DNA of 64,000 nt from Oerskovia turbata (GTDB lineage Bacteria > Actinomycetota > Actinomycetes > Actinomycetales > Cellulomonadaceae). The DNA lies in contig NZ_JOFV01000008.1 in the NCBI RefSeq assembly GCF_000718325.1, forward strand, positions 223,155 through 287,154, written 5' to 3'. This document shows, in pieces, positions 1 to 8,165 of the stretch; position 1 is the first letter of the stretch, and each line of letters opens with the position of its first letter. The translations under genes and the position numbers were made by a program. Below the pieces are notes generated by a model. The model saw only the letters and a list, made by a program, of their open reading frames with translations, was not told the origin of the DNA and searched no databases.

Positions 1-223
1 CGGTGCGCTCGCACTTGCGGTACAGGTTCTCGCCGTCCTCGGTGCGCAGGACGTCGACGTCGCCGCCGTCGGCCATGGTCTGCAGGGTCCGGTAGACCGT
101 CGCCAGACCCACGGCATCGCCGCGAGCGCGCAGCAGCTCGTGGAGCTGTTGCGCGCTGCGGAAGTCGGGCAGGTCCTCCAGAGCCTCGGAGACCGCTGCC
201 CGTTGACGGGTCATGCGCTGCAT
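1..223 (-). CDS. zur: Fur-family regulator, probably Zur (partial, runs off left edge)
   Basis: N-terminal winged-helix half of a Fur-family metal-dependent repressor; the C-terminal metal-binding half lies outside the window. Visible are the opening MTRQRAAV, a helix-turn-helix stretch ending in GLATVYRTLQTMAD and the YRKC that begins the metal-binding hinge, all typical of Fur/Zur proteins. It is the last gene of the znuA-znuC-znuB operon, so zinc is the likely signal and Zur the likely subfamily (inference from context). Two starts are possible: ATG at 223, or ATG at 214, which forms an ATGA overlap with the znuB stop like the other junctions in this operon. Expected role: repression of the zinc-uptake genes when zinc is sufficient. 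Confidence 0.85.
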   Translation of the reverse strand, partial: MQRMTRQRAAVSEALEDLPDFRSAQQLHELLRARGDAVGLATVYRTLQTMADGGDVDVLRTEDGENLYRKCERT

Positions 224-1143
224 CGCTCGCCACCTTCCACGTGGACGTCGTCGGGGATGTCGGGGTGCGGGTCGTGCGCCGTGCGCGGCCTGCGCCGCAC
301 GAGCACGGGTCGCGCGACCGCCACGACCGCGTAGAGGGCGATCGCCAGGACGACGATCGTGGCCCCCGGGGACAGAGTCTGCCAGTACGTGACGGACAGC
401 CCGACCACGCAGACCACGACGCCGATCACCATGGCCAGCGCCATGGTCCGCCGGAACGAGATCGTCACGAGCTGCGCGATCGCGACGGGCACGATCATGA
501 GCGCGCTCACGAGCAGCAGACCCACCACGCGCATGGCCACGGTCACGGTCAGGGCCGCGATGACGGCGATCGCGATGTTCAGGGCCCGCACGGGCAGTCC
601 CGAGGCCCGCGAGAACTCCTCGTCGTAGCTCACGGCGAACAGCGCGGCGCGCAGCCCCATGCCGACCGCGAGGATGAGCACGCCCAGGACCAGGGTCAGC
701 CACAGGTCGGTCGGGGAGACGCTCGAGATCGAGCCGAACAGGTACTGCATGAGGTTGCCCGAGCTGCCCCCGGCGACGCCGATCAGCAGCACGCCGCCCG
801 CGATGCCGCCGTAGAACATCAGGGCCAGCGCCACGTCGCCGCTCGTGCGGCCGCGCTCACGCACGATCTCGATGACCACCGAGCCGATCACGGCAGCGAC
901 GACCGCGCCGGGGATAGCGAGCGCGTCGTCGGGCACGACGCCCATGGCGCCGCCGACGAGCCAGCCCAGGGCCACGCCCGTGAGGGCGACGTGCCCGATC
1001 CCGTCGCCGAGCAGCGACAGCTTGCGCTGCACGAGGTAGGTCCCCATGACCGGCGCGGTCACGCCCACCAGCACGGCCGCGATCAGCGCGCGCTGCATGA
1101 AGGGGTCGGTGAGCATCACGACCAGCTCGTCGAGGGCGTTCAC
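211..1143 (-). CDS. znuB: zinc/manganese ABC transporter permease
   Basis: Integral membrane permease of the ABC-3 family (ZnuB/TroC type), 310 residues with about eight hydrophobic segments. Family features include the N-terminal RKLSLLGDGIGHVAL stretch and the MRVVGLLLVSALMIVP segment. The start is GTG at 1143, which overlaps the stop of the upstream ATPase gene by four bases (GTGA); a longer frame extends upstream but runs across the ATPase gene. It would form the membrane channel for the ion delivered by the adjacent lipoprotein. The C-terminal tail is basic and then His/Asp-containing (HDPHPDIPDD), in keeping with the His-rich segments in its partner proteins. Confidence 0.93.
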   Translation of the reverse strand: MNALDELVVMLTDPFMQRALIAAVLVGVTAPVMGTYLVQRKLSLLGDGIGHVALTGVALGWLVGGAMGVVPDDALAIPGAVVAAVIGSVVIEIVRERGRTSGDVALALMFYGGIAGGVLLIGVAGGSSGNLMQYLFGSISSVSPTDLWLTLVLGVLILAVGMGLRAALFAVSYDEEFSRASGLPVRALNIAIAVIAALTVTVAMRVVGLLLVSALMIVPVAIAQLVTISFRRTMALAMVIGVVVCVVGLSVTYWQTLSPGATIVVLAIALYAVVAVARPVLVRRRPRTAHDPHPDIPDDVHVEGGERCSA

Positions 1144-2021
1144 GAGGCGGCTCCACGGTCGATGCGGGCGGGGGTCGGGGTGTGGTGCGTGAGCGGGGCG
1201 TCGGTCAGGCCCATGTCGATCCCGGTGGAGGTGCCGCGTTCGGCGTCGTCCCCGTGCGGGTGCAGGTGCTCGTGGTCCGGTCCGGCGTGCGCGGCCGTGG
1301 CGTGCGGCGGTTCGCCGTCGTGCACCACGAGGCCGTGGCGCAGGACCACGCACCGCTGGATGAGGGGCGCGAGCGCGCCCAGCTCGTGCAGGACGACCAG
1401 GACCGTCATGCCACCGCGCGTGAGCTCGGTGAGCGTCGCGGCGAACGCCTCCTGGCTGGGCTGGTCGACCCCCGCGACGGGCTCGTCGAGGATGAGCAGC
1501 TCGGGGCTGCGTGCCAGCGCGCGGGCGATGAGCACCCGCTGCTGCTGGCCGCCCGAGAGCTCGTGCACGGCGCTCTGCGCCCGGTCGGCGAGGCCGACAC
1601 GGTCGAGCGCCTCGCGCGCCGTGGCACGCCAGCCGCGCGGCAGGCGGATGCGGCGGCCGTGGAGCAGTCCTGAGGCGACGACCTCCTCGGCGGTCGACGG
1701 GACGCCTGTCTGCGCCGAGACGCGCTGCGGGACGTAGCCCAGGTGCGCCCAGGGGACCCGTGGGCCGAGGTCGGAGCCGAGCAGCCGGACGTGGCCCGCC
1801 GCGAGCGGGACGATGCCCACGAGCGACTTCACGAGCGTCGACTTGCCCGAGCCGTTCGCGCCGAGCAGCGCGACGACCTCGCCACGGGCGACCGTGAGGT
1901 CGACGCCGCGCAGGATGTCGCTGCTGCCGAGGCGCACGTGCACGCCGCGGGCCTCGATCGCCGGCGGCACCGCCGGGGGAGCCGTGGGGGTTTCCGGAGA
2001 CGTCAGGGGTGAGGTGCTCAT
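1140..2021 (-). CDS. znuC: zinc/manganese ABC transporter ATPase
   Basis: ATP-binding subunit, 293 residues. Walker A GANGSGKST is at about residues 54-62, the signature LSGGQQQR at about 155-162, and Walker B LLILDEP at about 175-181, followed by the H-loop in VVLHELG. It powers the ZnuB channel from the cytoplasm. The start ATG at 2021 overlaps the stop of the binding-protein gene (ATGA). Unusual for an ATPase, the C-terminal tail carries a His-rich run (HAGPDHEHLHPHGDD), which suggests a metal-binding or metal-sensing extension on the cytoplasmic side; that role is inferred. Confidence 0.93.
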   Translation of the reverse strand: MSTSPLTSPETPTAPPAVPPAIEARGVHVRLGSSDILRGVDLTVARGEVVALLGANGSGKSTLVKSLVGIVPLAAGHVRLLGSDLGPRVPWAHLGYVPQRVSAQTGVPSTAEEVVASGLLHGRRIRLPRGWRATAREALDRVGLADRAQSAVHELSGGQQQRVLIARALARSPELLILDEPVAGVDQPSQEAFAATLTELTRGGMTVLVVLHELGALAPLIQRCVVLRHGLVVHDGEPPHATAAHAGPDHEHLHPHGDDAERGTSTGIDMGLTDAPLTHHTPTPARIDRGAAS

Positions 2022-3049
2022 GCGCAGGTCAGGCCGGTGCGCAGCGCCTCCAGGTTGGTCTGCATGACGCCAAGGTAGTCGGTCCCGTCCGTGCTCAGGC
2101 CCTCGAGCGGGTCGAGCACCGCGGCCTGGACGCCGACGTCCTGCGCGAGGGTCTGGGTGACCTTGGGGCTCGTGAGGGTCTCGAAGAAGATCGTGGTCAC
2201 TCCGTGGTCGCGGATGATGTCGGCGACCTCGCGCAGCCGGGCGGGGGAGGGCTCTGCCTCGGGGTCGATCCCCGTGATCCCGACCTGCTCGAGCCCGTAG
2301 CGCTCGGCGAGGTACCCGAACGCCTCGTGCGACGTGACGAGGTAGGGGCTCGCGCAGCTCGCGAGGCCGGCCTCGTACTCGGCGTCGAGCGCGGTCAGGT
2401 CGGCCGTGAGGGCGTCCAGGTTGGCCGCGTACTCGTCGGCGCCGTCGGGGTCGACCGCGGTCAGCTCGGCCGCGACCTGCTCGGCGACCGGGACCAGGCG
2501 GGCGGGGTCGAGCCAGAAGTGCGGGTCGAGGCCCCCCTCCGAGGAGTGGTCGTGACCGTCGTCGGCGTGGTCGTCGTGCGTGGCGTGCTCGTCCTCGGCG
2601 TCGCCGCTTCCGGCGGTGGTTGACTCGCCCGGGTGCTCCTCGAGACCCGCGGCCTGGGTCGCGTCGACGAGGTGCGCCGGGTCGCGCGCCTCGACGGCCT
2701 CGTCGACCGCTGCCTGGAAGCCGGACTGGTAGACCACGAGGTCGGCCGTGCCGATCGAGCGGGCCTGGGCGGGGGAGAGCTCGAGGTCGTGGGGTTCCGC
2801 GGCGGGCGGCGTGAGGTTGGAGACCGAGACCCGGTCGCCGCCCACGCGCTCGGCCACGAACTGCAGGGGGTAGAACGAGGCGAGCACCTGCGTGTCGCCC
2901 GTGGCGTCGCCGCCCGCGGTGTCGTCGGACCCGCCGCCGCCCGACGCGCCCCCGGAGCCGCAGGCCGTCAGGGTGAGGGCCGCCGCGAGGGCGACGGACG
3001 TGGCGAGGGCAGCGCGGGAGCGGGAGAGGTTGCGGGGCATGGCATCCAT
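2018..3049 (-). CDS. znuA: zinc-binding lipoprotein of ABC transporter
   Basis: Cluster A-I (TroA/ZnuA) extracellular metal-binding protein. An N-terminal basic and hydrophobic segment ends in a lipobox (LTACGSG), so it should be lipid-anchored. The first metal-binding His lies in PPAAEPHDLELSP, with further candidates in DPHFWLDP and TSHEAFGY. A His/Asp-rich loop (THDDHADDGHDH) sits between the first two, typical of zinc rather than manganese binders. ATG at 3049 is preferred; GTG 3055 and ATG 3040 are in the same frame. It is the first gene of the leftward operon znuA-znuC-znuB-zur and lies directly behind a Zur-box-like palindrome. Confidence 0.92.
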   Translation of the reverse strand: MDAMPRNLSRSRAALATSVALAAALTLTACGSGGASGGGGSDDTAGGDATGDTQVLASFYPLQFVAERVGGDRVSVSNLTPPAAEPHDLELSPAQARSIGTADLVVYQSGFQAAVDEAVEARDPAHLVDATQAAGLEEHPGESTTAGSGDAEDEHATHDDHADDGHDHSSEGGLDPHFWLDPARLVPVAEQVAAELTAVDPDGADEYAANLDALTADLTALDAEYEAGLASCASPYLVTSHEAFGYLAERYGLEQVGITGIDPEAEPSPARLREVADIIRDHGVTTIFFETLTSPKVTQTLAQDVGVQAAVLDPLEGLSTDGTDYLGVMQTNLEALRTGLTCA

Positions 3050-3061
3050 CGTCACTGATAT

Positions 3062-3076
3062 TGATAACGAATGTCA
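3062..3076. promoter_or_regulatory. candidate Zur box in front of znuA
   Basis: TGATAACGAATGTCA is an imperfect 15-base palindrome 13 bases upstream of the znuA start and overlaps a leftward TTGACA. It resembles Fur/Zur operators of actinobacteria. Because zur is the last gene of the operon, this would give an autoregulated zinc-uptake unit. Binding is inferred from sequence and context only. Confidence 0.6.
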
Positions 3077-3218
3077 ACAAGGGTCGGTGTGGCCTGGCCG
3101 ACACCCCGACCGGCCGCACCCGCCGGCCCGACGGCGCCGCTCGCCGTCGGGCCGGCGTCTCACCCCGTGCCGCCCGCCGCGCGCCGCCGCGCCGGGAAAG
3201 ACCGAGTAGCCTGGGACG

Positions 3219-3323
3219 TTGGTGCCCAGGGCCCGTCCTCCTCGCAGCGACGACCGGGGCACCGGCGTCCCGCAACGTCCCGCACGAAGCCACGTGCGGG
3301 GTACGCACGATTCCCTGGAGTGA
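3219..3323 (+). CDS. possible leader ORF upstream of glyS
   Basis: A TAGCCT hexamer at 3207-3212 is followed after six bases by TTG GTG, the spacing seen before several leaderless genes in this window. The frame runs 34 codons, is rich in Arg and Pro, and stops at TGA 3321-3323, six bases before the glyS GTG. The glyS Shine-Dalgarno-like GGAG lies in its last codons, so the two could be translationally coupled. A stem (3279-3285 with 3294-3300) lies inside it. It is not rich in glycine codons, so classical attenuation is not evident. No homologue is recognised. Confidence 0.35.
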   Translation: MVPRARPPRSDDRGTGVPQRPARSHVRGTHDSLE

Positions 3324-3329
3324 TCAACT

Positions 3330-4718
3330 GTGGCCACTGCGCCTTCTCGACTCGATGCCGTCGTCTCCCTCGCCAAGCGGCGCGGGTTCGTCTTCCCCTC
3401 GGGCGAGATCTACGGCGGTACCCGGTCCGCCTGGGACTACGGGCCGCTCGGGACCGAGCTCAAGGAGAACATCAAGAAGCAGTGGTGGCGCACCATGGTC
3501 ACGAGCCGTGACGACGTGGTGGGCCTCGACTCCTCGGTGATCCTCCCGCGCGAGGTCTGGGTCGCCTCGGGCCACGTCGGCGTCTTCACCGACCCGCTCA
3601 CCGAGTGCCTCTCGTGCCACAAGCGGTTCCGCGAGGACCAGATGATCGAGGAGTTCGAGGAGAAGAAGGGCCGCGCCCCCGAGGGCGGCCTCGCCGAGAT
3701 CGTGTGCCCCAACTGCGGCACGCGCGGCCAGTGGACCGAGCCCCGCGACTTCAACATGATGCTCAAGACGTACCTCGGCCCCGTCGAGGACGAGTCCGGG
3801 ATGCACTACCTGCGCCCCGAGACCGCGCAGGGCATCTTCGTGAACTTCCAGAACGTCGTCGGCGCGGCCCGCAAGAAGCCGCCGTTCGGCATCGGCCAGA
3901 TCGGCAAGTCGTTCCGCAACGAGATCACGCCGGGCAACTTCATCTTCCGCACGCGCGAGTTCGAGCAGATGGAGATGGAGTTCTTCGTCGAGCCCGGGAC
4001 GGACGAGGAGTGGCACCAGTACTGGATCGACCTGCGCACCAACTGGTACGTCGACCTCGGCATCGACCGCGACAACCTGCGTCTCTACGAGCACCCGAAG
4101 GAGAAGCTGTCGCACTACTCGACCCGCACGGTGGACATCGAGTACCGCTTCGGCTTCAAGGGCTCCGAGTGGGGCGAGCTCGAGGGCGTCGCGAACCGCA
4201 CCGACTTCGACCTCAAGACGCACTCCGAGCACTCCGGCAAGGACCTCACCTACCGTGACCCGGTCACGAACGAGAAGTACGTGCCGTACGTCATCGAGCC
4301 CGCCGCGGGCCTGACGCGTTCGCTCATGGCCTTCCTCGTCGAGTCCTACCACGAGGAGGAGGCGCCCAACGCGAAGGGCGGCACCGACGTCCGCACGGTG
4401 CTCAGGCTCGACCCGCGCCTCGCGCCCGTCAAGGCCGCGGTCCTTCCGCTCAGCCGCAACGAGCAGCTCTCGCCCAAGGCGCGCGACCTGGCCGCCGAGC
4501 TGCGCACGTTCTGGAACGTCGACTTCGACGACGCCGGGGCGATCGGCCGCCGCTACCGCCGTCAGGACGAGATCGGCACGCCGTTCTGCATCACGGTCGA
4601 CTTCGACACGCTCGACGACCAGGCCGTGACGATCCGCCACCGCGACACCATGGCGCAGGAGCGCGTCGCGCTCGACCAGGTCACCGCGTACCTGGCAGCG
4701 CGCCTCCTCGGCGCCTGA
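3330..4718 (+). CDS. glyS: glycyl-tRNA synthetase
   Basis: Homodimeric (bacterial/eukaryotic-type) class II glycyl-tRNA synthetase, 462 residues, which charges tRNA-Gly with glycine. The N-terminus has the family block [20 protein letters not shown]. Class II motif 2 is seen in [20 protein letters not shown], and motif 3 around ITRSL-like [11 protein letters not shown] CxxC...CxxC pair (LSCHKRF and CPNCGTRG) forms the zinc-like insertion. The C-terminal anticodon-binding domain includes [19 protein letters not shown]. The start is GTG at 3330 with GGAG nine bases upstream. The roughly 110-base leader from the TAGCCT promoter is unusual here because most neighbours seem leaderless. Confidence 0.97.
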   Translation: MATAPSRLDAVVSLAKRRGFVFPSGEIYGGTRSAWDYGPLGTELKENIKKQWWRTMVTSRDDVVGLDSSVILPREVWVASGHVGVFTDPLTECLSCHKRFREDQMIEEFEEKKGRAPEGGLAEIVCPNCGTRGQWTEPRDFNMMLKTYLGPVEDESGMHYLRPETAQGIFVNFQNVVGAARKKPPFGIGQIGKSFRNEITPGNFIFRTREFEQMEMEFFVEPGTDEEWHQYWIDLRTNWYVDLGIDRDNLRLYEHPKEKLSHYSTRTVDIEYRFGFKGSEWGELEGVANRTDFDLKTHSEHSGKDLTYRDPVTNEKYVPYVIEPAAGLTRSLMAFLVESYHEEEAPNAKGGTDVRTVLRLDPRLAPVKAAVLPLSRNEQLSPKARDLAAELRTFWNVDFDDAGAIGRRYRRQDEIGTPFCITVDFDTLDDQAVTIRHRDTMAQERVALDQVTAYLAARLLGA

Positions 4719-4735
4719 CGCACGGACTGATCTAC

Positions 4736-4803
4736 CGCTGAGTGCGGAGTTCTTGCGCGACACGCCCGGCGTGTCGCGCAAGAACTCCGCACTCAGCGTT
4801 TTT
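4736..4803 (+). terminator. very long intrinsic terminator after glyS
   Basis: Positions 4736-4766 and 4768-4798 form a perfect 31-base-pair stem (innermost pair 4766/4768 almost closing the loop) followed by five T residues (4799-4803). It is an obvious Rho-independent terminator for glyS, far longer than normal stems of 8-15 pairs. Confidence 0.85.
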
Positions 4804-4836
4804 CGGCATCCGGGGTGATGGTGGGAGGATGGGCCG

Positions 4837-6048
4837 GTGACCCTCCCCACCCTTTCCGACGCCACGCGTGCGCCCGAGACCCCGGCGCCCGCAACCGGAC
4901 ACGTGCTGCCGCCCCTGCGGATCGGGCCCCACGTCGTCGAGACCCCCGTGGTCCTGGCCCCCATGGCGGGCGTGACCAACGCCGCCTTCCGCCGGCTGTG
5001 CCGCGAGCACGGCGCGGGCCTGTACGTCGCCGAGATGGTGACCAGCCGCGCGCTCGTCGAGCGCAACGAGGAGTCGCTGCGCATCGTCACGTTCGAGGAC
5101 GACGAGAAGACCCGCTCGGCCCAGGTCTACGGCGTGGACCCCGCGACGGTCGGCGCCGCGGTCACGATCATCGCGGGCGAGGACCGGGCTGACCACGTCG
5201 ACCTCAACTTCGGTTGCCCCGTGCCCAAGGTCACGCGCAAGGGCGGCGGCTCGGCGCTGCCGTGGAAGCGGGACCTGTTCACCTCGATCGTGCGTGCCGC
5301 GGTCAAGGCCGCCGAGCCGTACGGCGTGCCCGTCACGATCAAGATGCGCAAGGGCATCGACGAGGACCACCTGACGTACCTCGAGGCCGGACTCATCGCC
5401 CAGCGCGAGGGTGTCGCGGCCGTGGCCCTGCACGCGCGGACCGCCGCCGACTACTACAGCGGCACCGCGGACTGGTCGGCCATCGCGCGCCTCAAGGAGA
5501 CCGTGACCGAGATCCCGGTCCTCGGCAACGGTGACATCTGGTCGGCCGAGGACGCCGTGCGCATGGTGCGAGAGACGGGGTGCGACGGCGTCGTCGTCGG
5601 GCGCGGGTGCCAGGGGCGGCCCTGGCTCTTCGCGGACCTGGCCGCGGCCTTCTCCGGCTCGGACGCGCGCGTGACGCCCGGGCTGCGTGAGGTCGCCGAG
5701 ACCGTCTACCGCCACGGCGAGCTCATGATCGAGTACTTCGGCGGGGACGAGGGCAAGGGCATGCGCGACCTGCGCAAGCACATGGCCTGGTACCTCAAGG
5801 GATACGCGGTGGGTGGCGAGGCGCGTCAGGGCCTCGCGATGGTCTCGACCCTCGAGGAGCTGCGCGGCAAGCTCGACGCGCTCGACCTCGACCAGCCCTA
5901 CCCGGGCGAGGCCGCCGAGGGGCAGCGCGGACGCGCGGGGTCGCCCAAGAAGCCCCACCTGCCGTACGGCTGGCTCGACTCGCGCGAGCTCTCCGAGGAG
6001 TTCGAGGAGAAGCTGCGCGAGGCCGAGCTGAGCGTCTCCGGCGGCTGA
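4837..6048 (+). CDS. dus: tRNA-dihydrouridine synthase (DusB/Nifr3 family)
   Basis: FMN-dependent reductase that converts uridine to dihydrouridine in the tRNA D-loop; 403 residues. The TIM-barrel opening VLAPMAGVTN binds FMN, NFGCPVPKVTRKGGG carries the catalytic Cys, and GNGDIWSAEDA plus GVVVGRGCQGRPW complete the FMN-phosphate site. The C-terminal helical domain (KGMRDLRKHMAWYLKGY) is the tRNA-binding part. The start is GTG at 4837; GAGGAT six bases before it is a weak version of the leaderless -10 pattern. It stands alone between two long hairpins and is convergent with the glucosidase gene. Confidence 0.95.
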   Translation: MTLPTLSDATRAPETPAPATGHVLPPLRIGPHVVETPVVLAPMAGVTNAAFRRLCREHGAGLYVAEMVTSRALVERNEESLRIVTFEDDEKTRSAQVYGVDPATVGAAVTIIAGEDRADHVDLNFGCPVPKVTRKGGGSALPWKRDLFTSIVRAAVKAAEPYGVPVTIKMRKGIDEDHLTYLEAGLIAQREGVAAVALHARTAADYYSGTADWSAIARLKETVTEIPVLGNGDIWSAEDAVRMVRETGCDGVVVGRGCQGRPWLFADLAAAFSGSDARVTPGLREVAETVYRHGELMIEYFGGDEGKGMRDLRKHMAWYLKGYAVGGEARQGLAMVSTLEELRGKLDALDLDQPYPGEAAEGQRGRAGSPKKPHLPYGWLDSRELSEEFEEKLREAELSVSGG

Positions 6049-6060
6049 CGACCCGGCAGT

Positions 6061-6114
6061 CATGACGACGGCCCGGTGCCGGAGGACGTCCTCCGGCACC
6101 GGGCCGTCGTCATG
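6061..6114. terminator. 54-base perfect palindrome between convergent genes
   Basis: Positions 6061-6087 and 6088-6114 are exact reverse complements with no spacer. The element sits between the ends of dus (+) and the alpha-glucosidase gene (-), so a bidirectional terminator is the simplest reading. There is no T-run on either side, so termination may rely on the stem alone or on Rho. Confidence 0.65.
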
Positions 6115-6143
6115 CGGGCCGTCGAGCCGCCAGTGCTACCGGG

Positions 6144-7949
6144 TCACGCGCGGAACCACACCGTGGTGTCCGCTGGGACGCGGACCTGCGGGTCGGCGCT
6201 GCGGTCGGTGACCGTCGGGCCGCTCTCGACCAGGACCTGCGTGCCGCGGGGCAGGACGACGGGCTCGGAGCCCAGGTTCGCCAGGACGACCACGTCACCG
6301 TTGCGGAACGCGATGACGTCCGTGGAGTTCGCGTAGGCGTCGACCCAGGCGAGCGAGCCCGCGCCGAGGTTCTCGGCCTTGCGGATCTCGAGCGCGGCCT
6401 TGTACATCTCGAACGTCGAGCCGGCGACGCCGTACTGCGCGTCGGCCGCGAGGGTCCTGTACGACTCGGGCTGGGGGAGCCAGGTCTTGCCCGTGGGGCC
6501 GAACCCGAGACCCGGGGCCTCTGCCTCCCAGGGGAGCGGCACGCGGCAGCCGTCGCGACCCGCCTCGGCGCCCTCGGTGCGGAAGAATGCGGGGTCCTCG
6601 CGGACCTCGTTCGGGAGCGAGGTGTGCTCGGGCAGGCCGAGCTCCTCGCCCTGGTACAGGTACGAGCTGCCCGGCAGGCCGAGCATGAGCAGGCTCGCGG
6701 CGCGGGCGCGGCGCAGACCGAGCTCCTCGTCGGGCTGGGGCTCGTGCGCGAAGATCCCGTTGGGGCGCAGGCCCGGCTCGGCGAGGCCCAGGCGCGAGGG
6801 GTGGCGCACGACGTCGTGGTTCGACAGGACCCACGTCGTGGGTGCGCCGACCTCGTCGGACGCGTCGAGCGAGGCCGCGACGACCGCACGCAGCGGGGCC
6901 GCGTCCCAGGCCGTGGTGAGGAACGAGAAGTTGAAGGCCTGGTGCATCTCGTCGGGGCGCACGTAGCGGGCGAGGCGCGAGAGCGGCTCGACCCAGGCCT
7001 CGGCCACGAGGGCGCGGTCGCCGTCGTACTCGGCGAGGACCTTGTGCCACGCGCGGTAGATGTCGTGCACGCCGTCCTGGTCGAACATGGGGCCCGAGTT
7101 GCCGGCGCCGGTCGAGCCGTCCTCGGGGGCGCCCGTGTCGGTGCCCTCGACCATCGAGACGGTGCCGTCCCAGTCGGGCAGGCCGTCGGCCTTGACCATG
7201 CCGTGCGCGACGTCGATGCGGAAGCCGTCCACGCCCTTGTCGAGCCAGAAGCGCAGGACGTCCTCGAACTCGGCGCGGACCTCGGGGTTGGTCCAGTCGA
7301 GGTCGGGCTGGGTCGAGTCGAACATGTGCAGGTACCACTGACCGGGCACCTCGCCCTCGGCGCCGGTCACGACGTGCGCGTCGGCGCCCGCGGTCACGCG
7401 GGTCCAGGCCGGGCCGCCGAAGATGGACTGCCAGTTGTTGGGGGGCAGCTCGCCGTTCTCGCCCTTGCCCTCGCGGAAGAGGTAGCGAGCACGTGCGGGG
7501 GAGCCCTCGGGCGCGGCGAGGGCTTCGACGAACCAGGCGTGCTGGTCCGAGGTGTGGTTCGGGACGACGTCGACGATCACGCGGATGCCCATGCCGTGCG
7601 CCGTCGCGAGCATCTCGTCGAAGTCGGCGAGCGTGCCGAACAGCGGGTCGACGTCGCGGTAGTCGGACACGTCGTAGCCGGCGTCCTTCTGCGGGGACCG
7701 GTAGAAGGGCGAGAGCCAGACGGCGTCGATCCCCAGGGCCTTGAGGTGCGGCAGGCGGGCGGTCACCCCGGGCAGGTCGCCGATCCCGTCACCGTTGCCG
7801 TCCGCGAAGGAGCGCGGGTAGACCTGGTAGATCACGGCGTCGCGCCACCACTCGCCGGGGCCTTCGTGGGCCGCGTGGACGAGCTGGGTGGCGGTGAGCG
7901 CCGTGGCGGAGTCGACCTCGGTCGGCGCGGTCGAATCGATACGAGACAT
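6144..7949 (-). CDS. GH13 alpha-glucosidase (oligo-1,6-glucosidase type)
   Basis: Intracellular glycoside hydrolase of family 13, 601 residues and no signal peptide. Conserved regions: I, DVVPNH at about 127-132; II, GFRIDVAHG with nucleophile Asp at about 246; III, LVAEAW with acid/base Glu at about 317; IV, SNHD at about 376-379. The domain begins at DAVIYQVYPRSFADGNGDGIGDL, as in alpha-glucosidases and oligo-1,6-glucosidases that cleave glucose from short malto- or isomalto-oligosaccharides. It is transcribed from an upstream region holding the palindrome GTAAGCGCTTAC (8152-8163), so the adjacent LacI regulator likely controls it together with the divergent transporter operon. Exact linkage preference cannot be set from sequence. 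Confidence 0.93.
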   Translation of the reverse strand: MSRIDSTAPTEVDSATALTATQLVHAAHEGPGEWWRDAVIYQVYPRSFADGNGDGIGDLPGVTARLPHLKALGIDAVWLSPFYRSPQKDAGYDVSDYRDVDPLFGTLADFDEMLATAHGMGIRVIVDVVPNHTSDQHAWFVEALAAPEGSPARARYLFREGKGENGELPPNNWQSIFGGPAWTRVTAGADAHVVTGAEGEVPGQWYLHMFDSTQPDLDWTNPEVRAEFEDVLRFWLDKGVDGFRIDVAHGMVKADGLPDWDGTVSMVEGTDTGAPEDGSTGAGNSGPMFDQDGVHDIYRAWHKVLAEYDGDRALVAEAWVEPLSRLARYVRPDEMHQAFNFSFLTTAWDAAPLRAVVAASLDASDEVGAPTTWVLSNHDVVRHPSRLGLAEPGLRPNGIFAHEPQPDEELGLRRARAASLLMLGLPGSSYLYQGEELGLPEHTSLPNEVREDPAFFRTEGAEAGRDGCRVPLPWEAEAPGLGFGPTGKTWLPQPESYRTLAADAQYGVAGSTFEMYKAALEIRKAENLGAGSLAWVDAYANSTDVIAFRNGDVVVLANLGSEPVVLPRGTQVLVESGPTVTDRSADPQVRVPADTTVWFRA

Positions 7950-8151
7950 GGAGTACAGGTCCTCACTGTGCGGGGTGTGGCGGGGTGCTGCGAGCTCTGG
8001 GTGCCGCCGGGGCGTCGCACCGGCTGCGGTGCGACGGTCCGAGCGGGGATCCGGGCGCGAGGCGCCCCGGGAACACCGGAACGGCGACGAGGCACCGGAA
8101 CGGCGACCGGGGTGCGACAGGAGGACTGCCGCGTCGAGCCGTCGTCCGAGT

Positions 8152-8163
8152 GTAAGCGCTTAC
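8152..8163. promoter_or_regulatory. LacI-family operator in front of the glucosidase gene
   Basis: GTAAGCGCTTAC is a perfect 12-base palindrome with the CG centre typical of LacI-family operators. It lies 3 bases beyond the lacI-type stop codon and about 200 bases upstream of the leftward glucosidase start. The 7950-8151 stretch between them has no credible gene. Confidence 0.65.
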
Positions 8164-8165
8164 GG

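Noticed and set aside
1140..3308. 722-codon minus-strand frame
   Set aside because: Only its last 293 codons are the ATPase; the rest is Arg/Pro-rich out-of-frame reading across znuA.
3213..3329. T-box riboswitch in the glyS leader
   Set aside because: No AGGGTGGNACCGCG-like T-box sequence is present; only simple stems are seen.
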